Source: DYGA01 sp964540695
GTDB taxonomy: Bacteria; Patescibacteriota; Patescibacteriia; S139-126
Assembly: GCA_964540695.1 (NCBI GenBank)
Contig: CAZINS010000002.1
Coordinates: 33,077 to 97,076, forward strand
Direction: 5' to 3'
DNA length: 64,000 nt
A program made the position numbers and the translations under genes. A model generated the notes under the pieces. It ran no database searches and was not told where the DNA came from. It saw only the letters and a program-made list of their open reading frames with translations. This document shows positions 60,642 through 64,000 of the stretch, one piece after another; positions within the stretch are counted from its first letter, which is position 1; every line of letters starts with the position of its first letter.

Positions 60642-60647
60642 TATAAT
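60642..60647 (+). promoter_or_regulatory. -10 box of likely leaderless gene
   Basis: TATAAT ends 6 nt before ATG 60654; no ribosome site. Confidence 0.55.
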
Positions 60648-60653
60648 AAAAAT

Positions 60654-61160
60654 ATGAAGCCAAAGAAAATAAGGGTTAATGATAAAATGCAGTCAGGCTA
60701 TGTGTATTTGTTGACAGAAACCAAGGGTAAAAATTTCCATCCTGAATTTAAACCAGAACTTACTCCCAAAGAAATGCTTGCTTTGGGGGTATTTGGAGGG
60801 AAATATATGAATGATTGTAAAAAGGAATTTCCTGACAGTTGGTTTAAATCAGCTAAATTAAGTACAAAGAAAAATGTAAAATTAAATTATTTTAAAGTTG
60901 ATGCCAGTTTGCCGTTAGTCGAGTGGCGGAGGAAAGGTTGGATTTATCCCGAAGATCCCAGAGGTTGGTTTCAGTGGTATTGTCGGTATTATCAGGGTAG
61001 GCGTATTCCCGAGGAAGATTTAAGACAAATCAAAAGATGGAAAGCAATTCGCAGGCATTATGCGGCAGTAAAAATTCATTGCTTGCGAGGTGATTTTGGT
61101 TGTCGTCCTCGCCAAAGACAAGCGCTGCTGCACTGGGCATATGATAGCAGACGTATTTAA
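60654..61160 (+). CDS. conserved protein of unknown function (RGWFQWYCRYY motif)
   Basis: 168 residues, basic and rich in Trp, Tyr and Arg. The central segment EDPRGWFQWYCRYYQGRR and the region RWKAIRRHYAAVKIHC look strongly conserved in type, and I have seen similar phrases in unnamed proteins of varied organisms. No signal peptide or membrane helix. The charge and aromatics suggest nucleic-acid binding, which is inference. rlmN follows 18 bp later and is probably co-transcribed. Confidence 0.75.
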   Translation: MKPKKIRVNDKMQSGYVYLLTETKGKNFHPEFKPELTPKEMLALGVFGGKYMNDCKKEFPDSWFKSAKLSTKKNVKLNYFKVDASLPLVEWRRKGWIYPEDPRGWFQWYCRYYQGRRIPEEDLRQIKRWKAIRRHYAAVKIHCLRGDFGCRPRQRQALLHWAYDSRRI

Positions 61161-61178
61161 AAAATTATAAATTACAAA

Positions 61179-62180
61179 ATGGATTTAAGTAAATTGAACA
61201 AAATATTAAAAGGTGAGCCACCATATCGTCAGCAACAAATTAATCAGGCGGTATTTATTGATTTGGTAACTGATTGGGAAGAGGTAAAAACTTTACCACA
61301 GAAATTGCGAAAAGTTTTGGTAGCTAACTGTCCTTTGGAAATAAAGGCAAATATTTTTCATAGTCAAGACCATAAAACCAGTAAAGCCTTAATAACTTTA
61401 GCTGATGGTAATAAAATAGAAACAGTATTAATGCGACATGAAGGTGAACGGCACACGGTTTGTGTTTCTAGTCAGGTGGGTTGTCCCTTGGCTTGTACTT
61501 TTTGTGCTACCGGTCGGTTGGGACTAAAGCGTAACTTAACCGCAGAGGAAATTGTGGAACAAGTATTGTTGTGGAATAGAGTTTTGAAAAAGTTGGGTGA
61601 AATTGATCGGGTGACCAATGTGGTATATATGGGAATGGGTGAACCGTTTTTGAATTATACCAATGTATTAAAATCAGTTAGATTTCTAAACCATAAGTCA
61701 GGTTTCAATATTGGCGCACGGCGAATTTCTATTTCTACTTCAGGAATAGCTACCAAGATAAAAAAGTTTGCTGAAGAAAAAATGCAAATCAACCTAGCTT
61801 TGTCTTTGCACGCCCCCTCAGATGAATTGCGTTCAAAGTTGATGCCTATCAATACACATTTTCCTTTGAGTGAGGTAATGAAGGCTGTTGATTTTTATAT
61901 AGAAAAGACTAACCGCAAAGTAATGTGCGAATATTTAATGATTGCTGAGGTGAATGATTCCCTTGAGCAAGCTGAGGAATTGGCAAAACTTTTACAAGGA
62001 AAATTGGTTATGGTTAATTTAATTGCTTATAACCCAACCAATGCGTACCGTCCCGCTAAGTCAAAAAATATCAAAGCTTTTAAAGATTATTTAACCAAGC
62101 AAGGATTGGAAGTAAGTCAACGTTTTACTTTTGGCCAAGATATCAAGGCGGCTTGTGGGCAATTGGCATTAGAGAATTAG
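61179..62180 (+). CDS. rlmN: 23S rRNA (adenine-2503-C2)-methyltransferase RlmN
   Basis: Radical SAM enzyme methylating A2503 of 23S rRNA and, in some bacteria, tRNA position 37. 333 residues. The 4Fe-4S cysteines are C102, C106 and C109 (GCPLACTFCATG). The C-terminal resolving cysteine is C326 in FGQDIKAACGQL, and the SAM-binding GMGEPFLNYTNV block is present. Follows an unknown conserved gene in a likely two-gene unit. Confidence 0.96.
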   Translation: MDLSKLNKILKGEPPYRQQQINQAVFIDLVTDWEEVKTLPQKLRKVLVANCPLEIKANIFHSQDHKTSKALITLADGNKIETVLMRHEGERHTVCVSSQVGCPLACTFCATGRLGLKRNLTAEEIVEQVLLWNRVLKKLGEIDRVTNVVYMGMGEPFLNYTNVLKSVRFLNHKSGFNIGARRISISTSGIATKIKKFAEEKMQINLALSLHAPSDELRSKLMPINTHFPLSEVMKAVDFYIEKTNRKVMCEYLMIAEVNDSLEQAEELAKLLQGKLVMVNLIAYNPTNAYRPAKSKNIKAFKDYLTKQGLEVSQRFTFGQDIKAACGQLALEN

Positions 62181-62232
62181 TTTTTTTATTTTTTTTGAGA
62201 ATTATATAACTTTATTATTTCTACTTTTTTAT

Positions 62233-62583
62233 ATGAGTAAAACATTAAATATAGCTAAAGAATTTTTAAGAAAAGAGGTAAAAATAATAATAGATAGACC
62301 TTTAGGTTCAAAACATCCAAAATATGGATTTGTTTATGAAGTTAATTATGGTTATTTGCCAAATGTAAAAGCAACCGACGGTGAGGATTTAGATGCTTAT
62401 TATTTGGGTACAGATAAACCTTTAGTAACCGCTAATGGAGTTTGCGTGGCTATTGTTCATCGTTTGGATGATGACGATGATAAATTAGTGGTGGTGCCAG
62501 CAGGGTTTGATTTAAGTGATGAAGAGATAAAATCCAAAGTAAATTTTCAAGAAAAATTTTTTCAAATTAAAATTATTAGATAA
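62233..62583 (+). CDS. inorganic pyrophosphatase-like protein (short)
   Basis: 116 residues with the opening part of family I inorganic pyrophosphatases: IIDRPLGSKHPKYGFVYEVNYGYLP (split here as IIDRPLGSKHPK and YGFVYEVNYGYLP) and DGEDLDAYYLG, which contains metal-binding acidic residues. Much shorter than the usual roughly 170-200 residues, ending in a Lys-rich tail after VVVPAGFDLSDEEIKSK. It may be a compact relative with a different phosphoester substrate; I cannot tell. No ribosome site. Confidence 0.75.
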   Translation: MSKTLNIAKEFLRKEVKIIIDRPLGSKHPKYGFVYEVNYGYLPNVKATDGEDLDAYYLGTDKPLVTANGVCVAIVHRLDDDDDKLVVVPAGFDLSDEEIKSKVNFQEKFFQIKIIR

Positions 62584-62667
62584 TTATTTAGTTGAGTTTG
62601 ATGGGTAATGGTAATAATAATTTCATTATCATTTCTACTTTTTTGACAACAAAAAAGTAGCAAAAAA

Positions 62668-62803
62668 TTGCCGATTAGTACTTTGGTTCAGGTAAAATTG
62701 CCAATTCACTCGCGTGCCTCTCAAAACCGCTGTCGCTAGAGTTGAAAGGCAAATCCCGCTCGCTTATTGGCAATTTTTCACTTCACAAAGTAAATGGCCG
62801 ATT
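62668..62803. repeat. long imperfect inverted repeat
   Basis: In the 338-bp gap between the pyrophosphatase-like gene and mgtE, a 12-bp perfect inverted repeat (AAAATTGCCAAT 62694-62705 with its complement 62766-62777) encloses about 60 bp. Outer partial arms (TACTTTG 62679-62685, CAAAGTA 62785-62791) extend the structure. The enclosed region is GC-richer. No open frame is convincing. Could be a mobile-element remnant or a structured RNA. Confidence 0.6.
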
Positions 62804-62840
62804 AAATAATAATTAATTATTTATTTTTTCTTAAATCTTT

Positions 62841-62860
62841 ATTCTTAATTCTTAATTCTA
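62841..62860 (+). repeat. ATTCTTA tandem repeat before mgtE
   Basis: ATTCTTA repeated twice followed by ATTCTA, same phrase as at 31664-31687 and 26951-26992. About 60 bp before the mgtE start. Confidence 0.6.
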
Positions 62861-62921
62861 TCTATAACTTCGATTGTAAAAAACTAGTGATTAGCTTACT
62901 ATTTAATTAGTAATAACAATA

Positions 62922-63917
62922 ATGTCAGGAAATAATATAAAAACAAAACAACAATATCCACCCCATACAGCTGGTAGGTTGGCCATTTCCGCAGTGCCAG
63001 TAGTATCACCAGATAAAAAAATAGTTGAGGTTACTAAGTGGTTAGAAACGGAAATTCATAAGTTTGAGTCCATCAATTATATATATGTAGTAGATAAGGT
63101 CGGAAAGTTGGTTGGTACATTGTCAATCAAAGATACTTTACGGCAAGCTGCCGATGCCTTGGTTAGTGAGGTGATGAAAAAAGAATTAGTTGTAGCATAT
63201 CCCCGTACCCATCAGGAACGCATGGCGTTACTTGCTTTGAAAAATAATCTCAAAGCTATTCCGGTGGTTGATAGACAGGGTGTTTTCATTGGCGTGGTAC
63301 CATCGGATACAATTTTATCTGTGCTTTATACTGAAAGTCAGGAAGACGTGATGCATCTGGCTGGGGTACCTTCAATTACTGCCAGGGAAACTATCATAGA
63401 TTTACCATTGAAAAGTTTATTGTTACATCGTTTGCCCTGGTTATTACTGGGGCTTTTAGGTGGAGTGATGGCAGCTGAGATCGTTGGTTTATTTGAACCA
63501 ACCTTGCAGGAAAATATTATTTTGGCTGCTTTTATTCCGTTGATGATGTATATGGGTGGGGCAGTACTGGCACAAACACAAGCTTTTTTTATTCGTGATT
63601 TATCTTTGAATCCGCAACTTAATTTTCGTAAATATTTTTTAAAACAATTAAGTGTAGTACTGATTATTGCTTTAAGCATAAGTACGGCCATGATAATAAT
63701 CGGATTGTTACGCTATCAAGATTTGGCAGTAATCAGTATAATCCCAGTGGCACTTGGGGCGGTGATTTTTTCAACAATGATTACTAGTTTGATAATTCCT
63801 TATTTATTTCATCGTTTTAAATTTGATCCAGCTGATGGTAGTGGTCCGATTGCTACGGTATTACAAGATTTGATGGGAGTAGTAATTTATTTTTTAATTG
63901 CTGGTTGGTTACTTTAG
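62922..63917 (+). CDS. MgtE-like magnesium/divalent cation transporter
   Basis: 331 residues. A pair of CBS domains (about 20-135; YVVDKVGKLVGTLS and IPVVDRQGVFIGVVPSD) is followed by a five-helix MgtE channel domain (about 170-331). The selectivity segment DPADGSGPIATVLQDLMG marks MgtE. The usual N-terminal helical domain is missing, so it is shorter than typical MgtE (about 450 residues). It would carry Mg2+ into the cell with gating by the CBS domains. No ribosome site is visible before ATG 62922. Confidence 0.92.
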   Translation: MSGNNIKTKQQYPPHTAGRLAISAVPVVSPDKKIVEVTKWLETEIHKFESINYIYVVDKVGKLVGTLSIKDTLRQAADALVSEVMKKELVVAYPRTHQERMALLALKNNLKAIPVVDRQGVFIGVVPSDTILSVLYTESQEDVMHLAGVPSITARETIIDLPLKSLLLHRLPWLLLGLLGGVMAAEIVGLFEPTLQENIILAAFIPLMMYMGGAVLAQTQAFFIRDLSLNPQLNFRKYFLKQLSVVLIIALSISTAMIIIGLLRYQDLAVISIIPVALGAVIFSTMITSLIIPYLFHRFKFDPADGSGPIATVLQDLMGVVIYFLIAGWLL

Positions 63918-63974
63918 GACTTGTGGAAAAAATATAGTCAATTGTCTGATTTTTTGTTAGTATAGGGAATACTG

Positions 63975-64000
63975 ATGAAAAATTACCAAAAAGCCATAAT
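63975..64000 (+). CDS. possible start of a further gene (cut by window end)
   Basis: An ATG at 63975 opens a frame (begins MKNYQKAI) that runs off the window after 8 full codons. Too short to name. Confidence 0.3.

Noticed and set aside
62584..62921. Small coding gene in the gap before mgtE
   Set aside because: Only short frames without start signals; the visible structure is an inverted repeat.

Overview
The window reads as a chromosomal scaffold from an AT-rich, streamlined bacterium, most likely a member of the Candidate Phyla Radiation (Patescibacteria). Clues are short intergenic gaps, a shortened UvrC, a CxxC-x17-CxxC zinc-ribbon protein, DUF2207/DUF4870/DUF4173-type membrane proteins, an orphan anchored substrate-binding protein, a MurE-like ligase without the usual DNPR motif, and many genes with a -10 box only 6-7 nt before ATG. 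I cannot name the phylum from sequence alone. Translation follows the standard bacterial code; TGA is the stop codon of only one of the 56 protein-gene stops visible.

Layout: 1-8461 holds the 3' part of a murE-like gene and rpoB-rpoC. 8538-15544 is mostly minus strand: trpS, RNase J, tRNA-Leu, an anchored peptide-binding protein, secG and uvrC. 15637-26331 holds a zinc ribbon, uvrA, a nucleotidyltransferase-like gene, an O-antigen-ligase-like gene, a CIRCE-controlled groES-groEL pair, a small membrane protein and ppsA. 26483-33462 has small unknown genes, two tRNA-Ser genes, a PlsC-like acyltransferase, an LRR protein, CcdA, a sugar-dehydrogenase-like propeller, mutM and superoxide dismutase. 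33634-37549 is dnaG-rpoD and deoD.

The accessory core lies at about 37630-42550. A tandem array of about 128-bp units built from forward and inverted versions of the 5' half of tRNA-Asn sits just upstream of the intact tRNA-Asn, and a 100-N scaffold gap falls inside it. Downstream is a serine-recombinase remnant that has lost its catalytic domain and whose frame runs antisense through the tRNA. Next come four cargo genes that look richer in G+C than their surroundings: a guanylate-kinase-like gene, a GreA/GreB-like gene, a double SAM-methyltransferase and a CYTH protein. A degraded tRNA-3'-end-like sequence followed by a terminator may mark the far border.

42626-52771 carries a YdeI-like gene, membrane proteins and a self-contained unit at 45316-47394 with a strong promoter, two tandem palindromes, an unknown membrane protein and a secreted beta-strand-rich protein. 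A thioredoxin-CcdA fusion, a UbiB-like kinase and a CrtI-like oxidoreductase follow. 52809-57792 is a copper-homeostasis cluster: CsoR with operator, HMA-SafE-cupredoxin fusion, CopZ-like, CopA and a cytochrome b5-like lipoprotein. The window ends with small genes, DUF2207, rlmN, a pyrophosphatase-like gene, a long imperfect inverted repeat and mgtE.

Nine candidate promoters share a TTGAC-type -35 and exactly 17 bp to the -10. The housekeeping, redox, copper and envelope genes form short transcription units usually separated by clear hairpin-plus-T-run terminators.
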